The position numbers and the translations under genes were made by a program. Shown here one piece after another: positions 1 through 6,298 of a stretch of 8,127 bases of DNA (positions within the stretch are counted from its first letter, which is position 1; the number at the start of each line of letters is the position of its first letter). Source of the DNA: Leptospira sp. 96542. GTDB lineage: Bacteria; Spirochaetota; Leptospiria; Leptospirales; Leptospiraceae. The stretch is taken from contig JARJFC010000101.1 of assembly GCA_029310945.1 (NCBI GenBank), forward strand, positions 1 to 8,127, given 5' to 3'. The notes beneath the pieces are model-generated. The model ran no database searches, was not told the DNA's origin, and worked only from the letters and a program-made list of their open reading frames with translations.

Positions 1-31
1 ATGCCCTTGCGGCATGGCACCCGGGGGTATT

Positions 32-445
32 CTACCCCGCGTGCTCGGCGGCGACCGGGCGGGTCTCGCCGGTGTCGACCAAGGTGCGGGTGGCATGCAC
101 GGAGGCGTAGATCCAGAGGATCTTCATCGGCTCGGTGTCCGACATGTTGCGGAAGCGGTGCGGAACATTGGGCGGGATGAAGGTGGTGTCCAGCGGCTGG
201 AGTTCATGCACCTCGCCGTCGATGTCCAGATAGGCGTGGCCGCTGAGCAGCATCACGCTTTCCTCGCAGTTGTGGCTGTGGAAAGGAATGGCGGTACCGG
301 GCGCGAACTCGGTGATGCCGTTGATGAAGGTCGTGGCGCCGACGGACGGCAGCACCAGGGGCGTGGTGCGGGCACCACCGCCGCGGTCGTGGCTCTTGAG
401 TTGCCCGGGGCGCAGCACGGCGTGCTTGAGGGGGGTGGCGGTCAT
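32..445 (-). CDS. Small single-domain cupin protein
   Basis: This 137-aa protein is a one-domain cupin. Cupin motif 1 is intact at residues 50-69 (G-x5-H-x-H-x3-E-x6-G, with H56, H58 and E62). Motif 2 follows at 91-100 (P-P-N-V-P-H-R-F-R-N, with H96). These three His and the Glu are the usual metal ligands of the family, so a metal-bound beta-barrel is expected. The ATG at 445 was chosen over upstream starts because GGAG stands about 8 nt before it and because upstream codons run into the aldehyde dehydrogenase gene in another frame. It is the last gene of a four-gene operon, 76 bp after the aldehyde dehydrogenase. Small cupins in such operons can be isomerases, dioxygenases or ligand sensors; the sequence does not say which. 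A short hairpin (ATGCC/GGCAT, 1-15) lies just downstream and could belong to a terminator cut by the window edge. Family is confident, function unknown. Confidence 0.88.
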   Translation of the reverse strand: MTATPLKHAVLRPGQLKSHDRGGGARTTPLVLPSVGATTFINGITEFAPGTAIPFHSHNCEESVMLLSGHAYLDIDGEVHELQPLDTTFIPPNVPHRFRNMSDTEPMKILWIYASVHATRTLVDTGETRPVAAEHAG

Positions 446-521
446 GGTGGTGTCTCCTTCAGGCGTCGGCCGGGGCTTCTGTACTCGGCTGTTCTGGTTC
501 CAGGACGGGAGTATTTCAGGC

Positions 522-1895
522 TCAGACGCGCGCGGGGCCGGTCCACACGGTCTTGATGTTGGTGAATTCGTGCAAGCCCAGGGCGCCCAGCTCGCGTCCA
601 TAGCCCGATTCCTTGATGCCCCCGAAAGGCAGGCGCGGATCAGACGCCACCAGGCCGTTGACGAACACCGCACCCGCCTCGATATCGCGGCTCAGGCGGC
701 GCGCGCGGTCCAGGTCGGTGGTCCAGAGCGCGGCACCGAGGCCGAAGGGCGTGCCATTGGCCACGCGCACGGCTTCGTCCGCGTCGGCCACGCGCAGGAT
801 GGTGGCGGCGGGACCGAAGGTTTCCTCGCGCGCGGCGGTCATGCCCGGCGTGACTTGGTCCAGCACGGTCGGCAGGTAGAACGCGCCCGGGCCGTCGATG
901 GGGCGGCCGCCGATCAGCAGGCGCGCGCCTTCGCGCACGGTGGCCTGCACCTGCGCGTGCAACTCGTCGCGCAGGCTGCGCTTGGCCATGGCGCCCTGGC
1001 TGATGCCGGCCACCATCGGGTCGCCCACCACCAGTTGGCGGGTGTGTTCGCAGAAGGCCTCGGTGAAGCGGGCGGCCACGGCCTGTTCGACGATGAAACG
1101 CTTGGCCGCGATGCAGCTTTGCCCCGTGTTCTGGAAACGCGCCTTGACCGCGACCTTGGCCGCCGCCTCGACGTCGGCGTCGGCCAGCACGATGAAGGGG
1201 TCCGAGCCACCGAGTTCGAGCACCTGTTTCTTGAGCGCCTGCCCGGCCTGCGCCGCGATGCTGCGGCCGGCCGGGGTGGACCCAGTGAAAGTGACGGCGG
1301 CGATGCGGCGGTCCTGGATCAGGCCGGCCACGTCACCCGCGCCGACCAGCAGGGTGACGAACAGACCTTCGGGCGCGCCAGCGCGGCGGAACACGTCTTC
1401 CAGCGCCAGGGCGCACTGCGGCACATTGCTGGCGTGCTTGAGCACCAGGCCGTTGCCGGCGGCCAGCACGGGCGCGGCGGCGCGCATGACTTGCCAATAG
1501 GGGTAGTTCCAGGGCATGACGGCCAGCACCACGCCCAGCGGGTCGTAGACCAGGCGGCTGTCGCTGGCGCCGCTGGGCACCACGCTGTCCTGCAGGAAAC
1601 CGGGTGCGGCCTCCGCGTAGACCTCGAAGTTCCAGGCGCATTTCTCCACCTCGGCCTGGGCCTCGGCCAGGGGCTTGCCCATCTCCAGCGTGGCCAGGGG
1701 CGCCAATTCGTCCCGGGATTCACGCAGCGTGCGTGCCACGCGGCGCAGCAAGGCCAGGCGCTCGGGCAGGGGCGTGCGGGCCCAGGCCTTTTGCGCGCGC
1801 GCGGCCTGCTCAAGGCGCTGAGCGACCTGCTCGCCGCTGTGCGGCGTGTACTCGGTCAGCACCGCGTCGGTGGCGGGATTGAAGGAAGTGATCAT
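522..1895 (-). CDS. NAD(P)-dependent aldehyde dehydrogenase, succinate-semialdehyde dehydrogenase-like
   Basis: This is a complete 457-aa aldehyde dehydrogenase, close in length to the short SSADH type (E. coli Sad/YneI, about 460 aa). It oxidises an aldehyde to the carboxylate with NAD(P)+ in the cytoplasm. Visible landmarks are the oxyanion and cofactor segment P-W-N at 128-130, Lys153, the cofactor-loop F-T-G-S at 203-206, the general base Glu227 in E-L-G-G, the catalytic Cys261 in N-T-G-Q-S-C, and the C-terminal P-F-G-G-I-K-E-S-G-Y-G signature. All catalytic residues are present. Its ATG overlaps the stop of the preceding dehydrogenase gene by 4 bp (ATGA, 1892-1895), so translation is probably coupled; GGAGG lies some 13 nt upstream, rather far. 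Overall character favours succinate semialdehyde or a similar short acid-aldehyde, but the operon context does not confirm this. Family very confident, substrate tentative. Confidence 0.95.
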   Translation of the reverse strand: MITSFNPATDAVLTEYTPHSGEQVAQRLEQAARAQKAWARTPLPERLALLRRVARTLRESRDELAPLATLEMGKPLAEAQAEVEKCAWNFEVYAEAAPGFLQDSVVPSGASDSRLVYDPLGVVLAVMPWNYPYWQVMRAAAPVLAAGNGLVLKHASNVPQCALALEDVFRRAGAPEGLFVTLLVGAGDVAGLIQDRRIAAVTFTGSTPAGRSIAAQAGQALKKQVLELGGSDPFIVLADADVEAAAKVAVKARFQNTGQSCIAAKRFIVEQAVAARFTEAFCEHTRQLVVGDPMVAGISQGAMAKRSLRDELHAQVQATVREGARLLIGGRPIDGPGAFYLPTVLDQVTPGMTAAREETFGPAATILRVADADEAVRVANGTPFGLGAALWTTDLDRARRLSRDIEAGAVFVNGLVASDPRLPFGGIKESGYGRELGALGLHEFTNIKTVWTGPARV

Positions 1896-2959
1896 GCGGA
1901 GGCCGTCCCCTCCAGCGGCGCGATGCCGAGTTCGGTCGCCAGCGTCTGAAGATCGGCCATCAGGCCGTTCGCGATGGGAATGCCAGCGTCGCGGTAACGC
2001 GCGCGTTTTTCATGGCTCTGCTCGCCGGGCAGCCAGATGCGCTCCACTCCGGGCAGGCGTTGGCTGCCGCGGATGTCGCGCACCAGGCGGTCCACCGCAT
2101 GCTTGAAATCGGCCGGGTTGCCAAAGGCCGACAGGTCGATCACCAGGATGGCCTGGCCGGTGTTGGTGACGGTCTTGAAGTCGGCGTTGAAGTCGATCAC
2201 GTCGCGGCCCATGGCCGCGCCACCCAGGGTGCCGGCCAGCAGGCCGACCATGAGCGCCAGGCCGTAGCCTTTGTGCTCGCCGATGGGCAGCAGGAAACCT
2301 TCGTTGGCGCGCTTGGGGTCGAGCAGAGGCTTGCCTTCTCGGTCGATCATCCAGCCCACCGGCATCTGCTCGCCGCGCTTGGCCTTGGCCTTCACCTTGC
2401 CATAGGCCGCCACGGTGGTCGCCATGTCCAGCACCACCGGCGGCTCCTCATCCGCCGGAATGCCGGCCGCGATCGGGTTGGTCGACAGCAGCATGTCCAT
2501 GCCGCCCCAGGGCGGCAGGTGGTTGGCGTTGCCGACCGCGAAGTACAGGCCCAGCATGTCGTGCTCCAGCGGACGCCGGGCGTAGAGCGAGGCCGGGCCA
2601 GCGTGGTTGCTGTAGCGGGTGCTGACCCAGGCCACGCCCGTGGTGCGTGCCTTCTCGATGGCGATGTCCACCGCGCGCGTCACCACCAGATGGCCCATGC
2701 CGTTGTCGCCGTCCACCACCGCCATGCCCGCGCGCTCTTGCACGATGCGGATGTCAGGGTGCTTGTTGATGCCCCCGGACTGGATGCGCTTGATGTACTG
2801 CGGCAGGCGGATCACGCCATGTCCATCCGACCCTTGCAGATCGGCCTCCGCCATCAGGCGGGCGACCTGGGCCGCGTCCGCCTCCGGCAGGCCCTGGCTG
2901 ACGAGGGCGGACTGGATGAATTGCTGGAGTGATGCTTGGGAGACGAGGGTGGAACTCAT
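1892..2959 (-). CDS. Ldh2/MDH2-family NAD(P)-dependent 2-hydroxyacid dehydrogenase
   Basis: This 355-aa protein belongs to the malate/L-lactate dehydrogenase family 2 (YlbC, ComC sulfolactate dehydrogenase, AllD ureidoglycolate dehydrogenase, YiaK, DpkA), which interconverts 2-hydroxyacids and 2-oxoacids, or reduces cyclic imines, without the classic Rossmann fold. Seen in order: S-D-G-H-G at 44-48 with the conserved His47, S-N-H at 117-119, S-T-N-P at 159-162, the L-D-M-A-T segment at 177-181, Lys188, and G-E-H-K-G-Y-G-L-A-L at 227-236. A GTG 33 nt upstream would add 11 residues (S-P-G-R-F-S-P-R-V-S) encoded by a GC hairpin and not typical of the family, so ATG 2959 is preferred, although neither start has a clear ribosome-binding site. 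It lies 60 bp after the binding-protein gene and is fused by a 4-bp overlap to the aldehyde dehydrogenase. The exact substrate cannot be read from the residues. Confidence 0.92.
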   Translation of the reverse strand: MSSTLVSQASLQQFIQSALVSQGLPEADAAQVARLMAEADLQGSDGHGVIRLPQYIKRIQSGGINKHPDIRIVQERAGMAVVDGDNGMGHLVVTRAVDIAIEKARTTGVAWVSTRYSNHAGPASLYARRPLEHDMLGLYFAVGNANHLPPWGGMDMLLSTNPIAAGIPADEEPPVVLDMATTVAAYGKVKAKAKRGEQMPVGWMIDREGKPLLDPKRANEGFLLPIGEHKGYGLALMVGLLAGTLGGAAMGRDVIDFNADFKTVTNTGQAILVIDLSAFGNPADFKHAVDRLVRDIRGSQRLPGVERIWLPGEQSHEKRARYRDAGIPIANGLMADLQTLATELGIAPLEGTASA

Positions 2960-2973
2960 GGAAACACGCGGTG

Positions 2974-3000
2974 AAAAGCGCCCCGGGGACACCGGGGCGC
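2974..3000 (-). terminator. GC hairpin plus short U-tract between operon genes 1 and 2
   Basis: The arms GCGCCCCGG (2978-2986) and CCGGGGCGC (2992-3000) are perfectly complementary over 9 bp around a 5-nt loop. On the minus strand the hairpin is followed directly by four U residues (2977-2974). This is the form of a weak intrinsic terminator placed after the binding-protein gene but ahead of the two dehydrogenase genes. It may let only part of transcription through, or protect the 3' end of the binding-protein message. The U-tract is short, so complete termination is unlikely. Confidence 0.5.
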
Positions 3001-3019
3001 GAAGCTCAATCTCACAATC

Positions 3020-3985
3020 TCAATCGGCCGTGATCTTGTTGTCCTGGATCACCTTGCGGTAGAGCTCGAACTGCTTCTTGGTCGCGGCACCGAAGTCCGC
3101 GGCCGAAGTGCCCCGCGGCGTGACGCCAATCGCCGTGAGCTGCTTTTGCAGTTCCGGATCGGCCACGGCCTTGCGCACCTCGTCGTTGAGCCGCTTGATG
3201 ATGGGCGCGGGCGTGCCGGCAGGCGCCACCATGGCGAACCAGGAGTTGAAGGTGAAGCCAGGCATGCCGCTTTCCTGGAAGGTTGGCACGCTGGGGTACT
3301 GGGGCAGACGCTCCGGCGTCGACACGGCCAGCAGGCGCAGCTTGCCGGCCTGGATCAGCGAAGTCACGGTGCCCAGCCCTTGCATGGAGGCATCCACTTC
3401 GCCTGCGGCCACGCCGACCGCCGCGGGCGTCGCGCCCTTGTACGGGATGTGCACCAGGTCCAGGTTGGCGCGACCGGCGACCAGGGCCATCGCGATGTGC
3501 TGCGGGCTGCCATTGCCGCCCGAGCCGTAGTTGAGTTTGCCGGGCGCGGCCTTCGCGGCCACCAGGAAATCCGACAGCGTGCGGTAGGGCGAGTCGGCCT
3601 TCACCACCAGGCCCCATTCGATCGTGCCCACCAGCGACACCGGCGCGAAATCGGTCAGGGCGTTCCAGGGCGTCTTCGGATTCAGGTTGGGCACCATGGT
3701 CAGGATGCTGTCGTTGAAGCCGCCGATGGTGTAACCGTCGGGCGCGGAACGCGCGACGCGGTCCGCGCCAACCAGACCGGACGAACCGGGCAGGTTCTCG
3801 ATCACCACGCCCTGCCCCATGGAGTCGCTCATCTTCTGCGCGACCAGGCGCGCGGCATTGTCCACCGCGCTGCCCGTGGCCAGCGGGATGATCATCTTGA
3901 TCGGCTTGTTCGGATAGTTCTGGGCCATGCCCACGAGCGGCAAGGCCAACAGAGCAGTCAACAGCAGGCGATTCAGTTTTTTCAT
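3020..3985 (-). CDS. Bug/TctC-family periplasmic solute-binding protein
   Basis: This 321-aa protein is a tripartite tricarboxylate transporter (TTT) receptor of the Bug family, which binds carboxylates and related small molecules in the periplasm. A signal peptide is evident: M-K-K-L-N-R, a hydrophobic core at 7-18, and a likely cut after G-M-A at residue 21. Mature-protein landmarks are P-I-K-M-I-I-P at 28-34, D42, E-N-L-P-G-S-S-G-L-V-G-A-D at 63-75, P-D-G-Y-T at 82-86, S-G-G-N-G-S-P-Q-H at 155-163 and P-Y-K-G at 181-184, all in the usual order and at normal family length. GGGGA stands about 6 nt before the ATG. It is the first gene of the operon and is divergent from a LysR-type gene. The membrane partners TctA and TctB are absent from the window, as is common for orphan Bug proteins, so it may share a TTT permease elsewhere or act only as a sensor. 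The ligand is unknown. Confidence 0.95.
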   Translation of the reverse strand: MKKLNRLLLTALLALPLVGMAQNYPNKPIKMIIPLATGSAVDNAARLVAQKMSDSMGQGVVIENLPGSSGLVGADRVARSAPDGYTIGGFNDSILTMVPNLNPKTPWNALTDFAPVSLVGTIEWGLVVKADSPYRTLSDFLVAAKAAPGKLNYGSGGNGSPQHIAMALVAGRANLDLVHIPYKGATPAAVGVAAGEVDASMQGLGTVTSLIQAGKLRLLAVSTPERLPQYPSVPTFQESGMPGFTFNSWFAMVAPAGTPAPIIKRLNDEVRKAVADPELQKQLTAIGVTPRGTSAADFGAATKKQFELYRKVIQDNKITAD

Positions 3986-4088
3986 AAGTTCCCCAACGAC
4001 GTCCTTGAAAATGGAAGCGTCTGCATGGTGTCGCGAGGCAGCCTGTTTTGTCTAATGCTGAATTCGCCTCACGCCATATCATTCAGCT

Positions 4089-4121
4089 ATTGCTGTAACA
4101 CCAACAGCCATCGCTGTAACA
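4089..4121. promoter_or_regulatory. Probable LysR-type operator with direct repeats
   Basis: GCTGT (4092-4096) and ACAGC (4104-4108) form a perfect dyad with a 7-nt centre, and T4094 to A4106 gives the T-N11-A spacing known for LysR-type sites. GCTGTAACA occurs at 4092-4100 and again at 4113-4121, exactly 21 bp apart, so both copies face the same side of the helix. The site lies 11-43 bp before the LysR-type start and just over 100 bp before the binding-protein start. This suits activation of the operon together with self-repression of the regulator. I saw no strong -35/-10 pair in the 146-bp interval. Confidence 0.5.
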
Positions 4122-4131
4122 ACCGTCCCTC

Positions 4132-5100
4132 ATGAACCTCCGCACCCTGCGCTATTTCATCGCGATCGTTGACGCGGGCAGCCTGACGGCGGCGGCGGCG
4201 GCCATCCCGATCGCGCAACCCGCGCTCACGCGGCAGCTGCGGGATCTGGAGCACGAGATGGGCACGCAGCTGCTGCAACGCCTGCCGCGCGGCGTGCGAC
4301 CGACCCCTGCGGGCGTGACCTTCTACGAGTCCGCACAGCGCATGCTGGCCGAGGCCACGCGACTCAGCCAGCAACTCGCCCATCACCGCAAGCGCGACAA
4401 GGCGACCATCGTGCTCGGCACGTCGCCCACGTTGGCGCAATTGCTGCTGCCAGGCTTGTTCGAGACTTGCGTGCAGTCGCTGGAGGAAGTGGAACTGCGT
4501 TGCCGCGAGGCCTTCACACCCACGCTGCTCGACCTGCTGACGCGCGGCATGATCGACATGGCCATCGTGACCAACCCCGAACCTGGCCAGGCCCTGTCAC
4601 TGCAGCCCCTGCTGGGTGAGCCCTTCGCCTTGGTCTCCCACACGCAGATGCGCATCGGCCCCATCGTGTCGGTCGCCCAACTGGCGCGCATTCCCCTGTT
4701 GATGACCAGCCTGCACCGCGGCATCGTGGACCGCCAACTGGTTCGGGTCGGTCGGTCCTTGCCCGTGCATGCCGAGATCGATTCGATCGACACCATCCGC
4801 GAACTGGTCGCGCGGGGCCGCTGGGCGACCATCATGCCGGTCTCGGTGTTCAAGGGGACGCCGCAGCACCCCCGACACCCGCAGATCGTGATGTCCGAAA
4901 TATCGGGCGTGCAACTCAACCGCATGCTGGTGTTGGCGACGCGCGCTGAACCGCGTCCACGCCCCGCGCTGGCCCTGGTGCAGGAGTTCGTGGTCGCGGA
5001 GTTCTCGCGCCTGGAACGGCAGGGCGTGTTCAGCTTCGCGCAAGGGGACGGCTCCGATATGGAGGAAGCTGCGCCAGCGGGCGCGAGCCGGCGCGCTTAG
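4132..5100 (+). CDS. LysR-type transcriptional regulator
   Basis: This 322-aa protein is a LysR-family regulator of ordinary length. The N-terminal winged helix-turn-helix covers about residues 1-60 and has the standard opening M-N-L-R-T-L-R-Y-F and the recognition segment around A-Q-P-A-L-T-R-Q-L at 28-36. The linker helix runs to about 90, and the two-lobed effector domain covers about 91-295. An Ala/Ser/Arg-rich tail of some 27 residues follows. The N-terminus resembles the Nac-like branch. The ATG is fixed by the family N-terminus even though no ribosome-binding site is visible just upstream. It is transcribed divergently from the binding-protein operon, with a dyad and direct repeats between them. 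It therefore most probably senses the substrate or an intermediate of that operon and controls it. The inducer is unknown. Confidence 0.95.
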   Translation: MNLRTLRYFIAIVDAGSLTAAAAAIPIAQPALTRQLRDLEHEMGTQLLQRLPRGVRPTPAGVTFYESAQRMLAEATRLSQQLAHHRKRDKATIVLGTSPTLAQLLLPGLFETCVQSLEEVELRCREAFTPTLLDLLTRGMIDMAIVTNPEPGQALSLQPLLGEPFALVSHTQMRIGPIVSVAQLARIPLLMTSLHRGIVDRQLVRVGRSLPVHAEIDSIDTIRELVARGRWATIMPVSVFKGTPQHPRHPQIVMSEISGVQLNRMLVLATRAEPRPRPALALVQEFVVAEFSRLERQGVFSFAQGDGSDMEEAAPAGASRRA

Positions 5101-5116
5101 CGCTGGCATGAGGCCA

Positions 5117-5166
5117 AGGTACGTGCCCCATTGGATCGCGGCAAGGCACGGACCTCTCGGTTTTTT
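5117..5166 (+). terminator. Probable rho-independent terminator of the LysR-type gene
   Basis: Arms 5117-5127 and 5145-5155 pair over 11 positions with one A-G mismatch, with a 17-nt loop. Six T residues follow at 5161-5166, five bases past the stem. The position right after the LysR-type stop codon supports a terminator, but the gap between stem and T-run and the large loop make it imperfect. Confidence 0.42.
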
Positions 5167-5320
5167 GATTTTGATGCGCTGGCTGTAACCCAATTCCGTC
5201 TGCAGCACCGCATGAATACTGGTTTTCTCTTGGGCGTGGAGTGACCATGCCCACGAGCATTTCCCCAGTAGGTCGGCTTGCAAGTCAAATGCAGATAGAC
5301 CGCTAGTCCCGCTCGGGGAC
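5167..5320. other. Intergenic stretch, start of the AT-richer segment
   Basis: No gene is supported here. Short open frames on the minus strand overlap each other and lack ribosome-binding sites or recognisable domains. The only structure seen is a small hairpin, GTCCC (5306-5310) with GGGAC (5316-5320), just before the longer inverted repeat. I looked for a tRNA or tRNA 3' end, which usually adjoins P4-type integrases, and found none. Base composition falls visibly after about 5160 relative to the LysR-type gene. Confidence 0.4.
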
Positions 5321-5374
5321 AGTCCTTCCATTCCACGCGTGGTCATTCAGCACCCACATGGAATGGAAAGGACT
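5321..5374 (+). repeat. Inverted repeat covering the integrase ribosome-binding site
   Basis: The left arm at 5321-5335 (AGTCCTTCCATTCCA) pairs with the right arm at 5359-5374 (TGGAATGGAAAGGACT), giving 15 bp with one bulged A and a 23-nt loop. The right arm contains the Shine-Dalgarno-like GGAAAGGA that stands 5 nt before the integrase ATG at 5378. Folding in the mRNA would hide this site. The element could alternatively be a protein-binding repeat near an attachment site. Confidence 0.6.
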
Positions 5375-5377
5375 CAG

Positions 5378-5854
5378 ATGAAATTCACTGACAAAGCGTT
5401 ACGTAACTTCGAGCAGCCAGGCAGTTACTTCGACGGCAGTGGCCTGTACCTCGAAATCACCCCTGCCGGGGGACGCTAATGGCGTTGGAAATATCGTTAC
5501 TTTGGCCGGGAAAATCGCCTGACTCTCGGTGCTTACCCTGACGCTGGCCTGAAGGAGGCGCGTGAACTGGCGTTTGAAGCGCGCAAAGTTCTGCAACGCG
5601 GTGATGACCCTAGCGCAAAGCGCAAGGAAGAAAAGGCACGTATTACCCATGAGGCGGCCAACACGTTGCAGGCTGTCACGACCGATTGGATGGAGCACCA
5701 AACCGCGAGGTGGGTGGAAAGTACACGCTTTCGGATCGAATCGCTTCTGAAGAGCGACATCTTCCCCACCCTTGGGAACCGTCCAATGGCCAGCATCCGC
5801 CCACGGAAGTTGATGGAAATCTTGGGTCAGGCTTCAGCGCAATTCCACACATGA
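5378..5854 (+). pseudogene. Truncated P4-type tyrosine integrase (DUF4102 N-terminus), nonfunctional
   Basis: Reading from ATG 5378 gives the N-terminal arm-binding domain of a P4/CP4-57-like integrase. It shows F-D-G-S-G-L-Y-L-E-I at 18-27, T-P-A-G-G-R at 28-33, W-R-W-K-Y-R-Y at 35-41, L-T-L-G-A-Y-P at 48-54, and D-D-P-S at 75-78. The start of the core-binding domain follows, with D-I-F-P-T-L-G-N-R-P at about 126-135. Codon 34 is TAA (5477-5479), where family members usually have an aromatic or charged residue followed by W-R; a Tyr codon is one base away. The frame then stays open for 124 codons and stops at 5852-5854. Intact relatives have about 400 residues; the catalytic Arg-His-Arg-Tyr domain is wholly absent and was not found in the other frames downstream. 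GGAAAGGA precedes the ATG. It is a remnant of an integrated element and marks the left side of an island. The family call is confident and the protein must be inactive. Confidence 0.85.
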
Positions 5855-6076
5855 TGCGATATTGTTGTGCGGTCGTTCATAAGAAATTGGACGAACACAC
5901 GCAAAGACGCGCATGATGGGTCGCGAGGCAATCCCGTCTCCCTCCTAAGTCGAAATCGACACTGACCACGAATGGGTCGCCTGCACCACCGACGAACAGC
6001 AGTCCCTGGAAAGCCTTGACCAGTGAAGACTCGCACAAGCTGAATAAACTGACCATTGGCTTTAAATAAGTTCAAC
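5855..6076. other. Degenerate island sequence, no gene supported
   Basis: Nothing here continues the integrase in any frame. One short plus-strand stretch (5949-6023, between TAA 5946-5948 and TGA 6024-6026) reads as 25 acidic codons, including D-H-E-W-V-A-C-T-T-D-E-Q-Q. It could be the tail of a lost gene, but has no start and no family I recognise. The minus-strand frame across the region has an unusual composition and no ribosome-binding site. Confidence 0.35.
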
Positions 6077-6298
6077 ATGACTCATACACAGCCCTCCCAA
6101 CTCCGGCGAGACGCACTTCGCGTTGAGCTTCCCCACGTGGCTGACTTACTACTGCACCGGCGCGCAGGCGAAATTGACGAAATGGCCATCGACGACATGG
6201 TCTTCTTGTCTTGGCTCGAATGGCTAGGTGGATCACTGCGGCTAACCACCACAGGCTCGAACATTTGTCGTCAGCAACTGAATTCCCCCGGGAATTGA
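6077..6298 (+). CDS. Small hypothetical protein, 73 aa
   Basis: ATG 6077 opens a 73-codon frame with protein-like composition: an N-terminal R-R-D-A-L-R-V-E-L-P-H-V-A-D-L-L-L-H-R-R segment that should be helical, an acidic stretch E-I-D-E-M-A-I-D-D, and a W-L-E-W-L-G-G-S-L-R-L-T-T-T-G pattern that resembles a beta hairpin or wing. A TTG seven codons upstream is possible, but neither start has a clear ribosome-binding site. I do not recognise the family. The surrounding sequence is mobile-element debris, so this is probably a small accessory gene of the former element. Its last residues (N-S-P-G-N) fall in a short palindrome (6281-6296), which may mean the natural C-terminus is lost. Composition and an uninterrupted frame support it, but expression is doubtful. 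Confidence 0.5.
   Translation: MTHTQPSQLRRDALRVELPHVADLLLHRRAGEIDEMAIDDMVFLSWLEWLGGSLRLTTTGSNICRQQLNSPGN
6281..6296. repeat. Short palindrome at the end of the small hypothetical gene
   Basis: AATTCCC (6281-6287) and GGGAATT (6290-6296) form a perfect 7-bp inverted repeat around two C residues. No T-run follows, so it is not a clear terminator. It may be a protein site or a scar of rearrangement. Confidence 0.35.

Noticed and set aside
270..1949. 559-codon open frame on the plus strand
   Set aside because: It is antisense to the cupin and aldehyde dehydrogenase genes, has the His/Gly/Ala/Arg-rich composition of a GC-rich shadow frame and has no recognisable domain.
2012..2932. 306-codon plus-strand frame antisense to the Ldh2-type gene
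   Set aside because: Shadow frame; rich in His, Gly, Ala and Val without motifs.
3146..4135. 329-codon plus-strand frame antisense to the Bug receptor gene
   Set aside because: Shadow of a clearly recognised gene with signal peptide and family motifs; composition is not protein-like.
3927..5260. CATGCCCACGAGC present at about 3924-3936 and again near 5247-5259
   Set aside because: A single 13-base match in 8 kb is close to chance expectation, and one copy lies inside the Bug signal-peptide coding region.
4597..5346. Minus-strand frames over the end of the LysR-type gene and the following intergenic region
   Set aside because: They overlap the real gene and one another and have no ribosome-binding site or domain.
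5167..5377. tRNA gene or tRNA 3' end as integrase attachment site
   Set aside because: The GTCCC/GGGAC hairpin has a 5-nt loop without a T-loop pattern and no acceptor or anticodon arms could be built.
5477..5479. Recoded or read-through TAA in the integrase
   Set aside because: No recoding signal is visible and the catalytic domain is missing anyway, so ordinary decay explains it.
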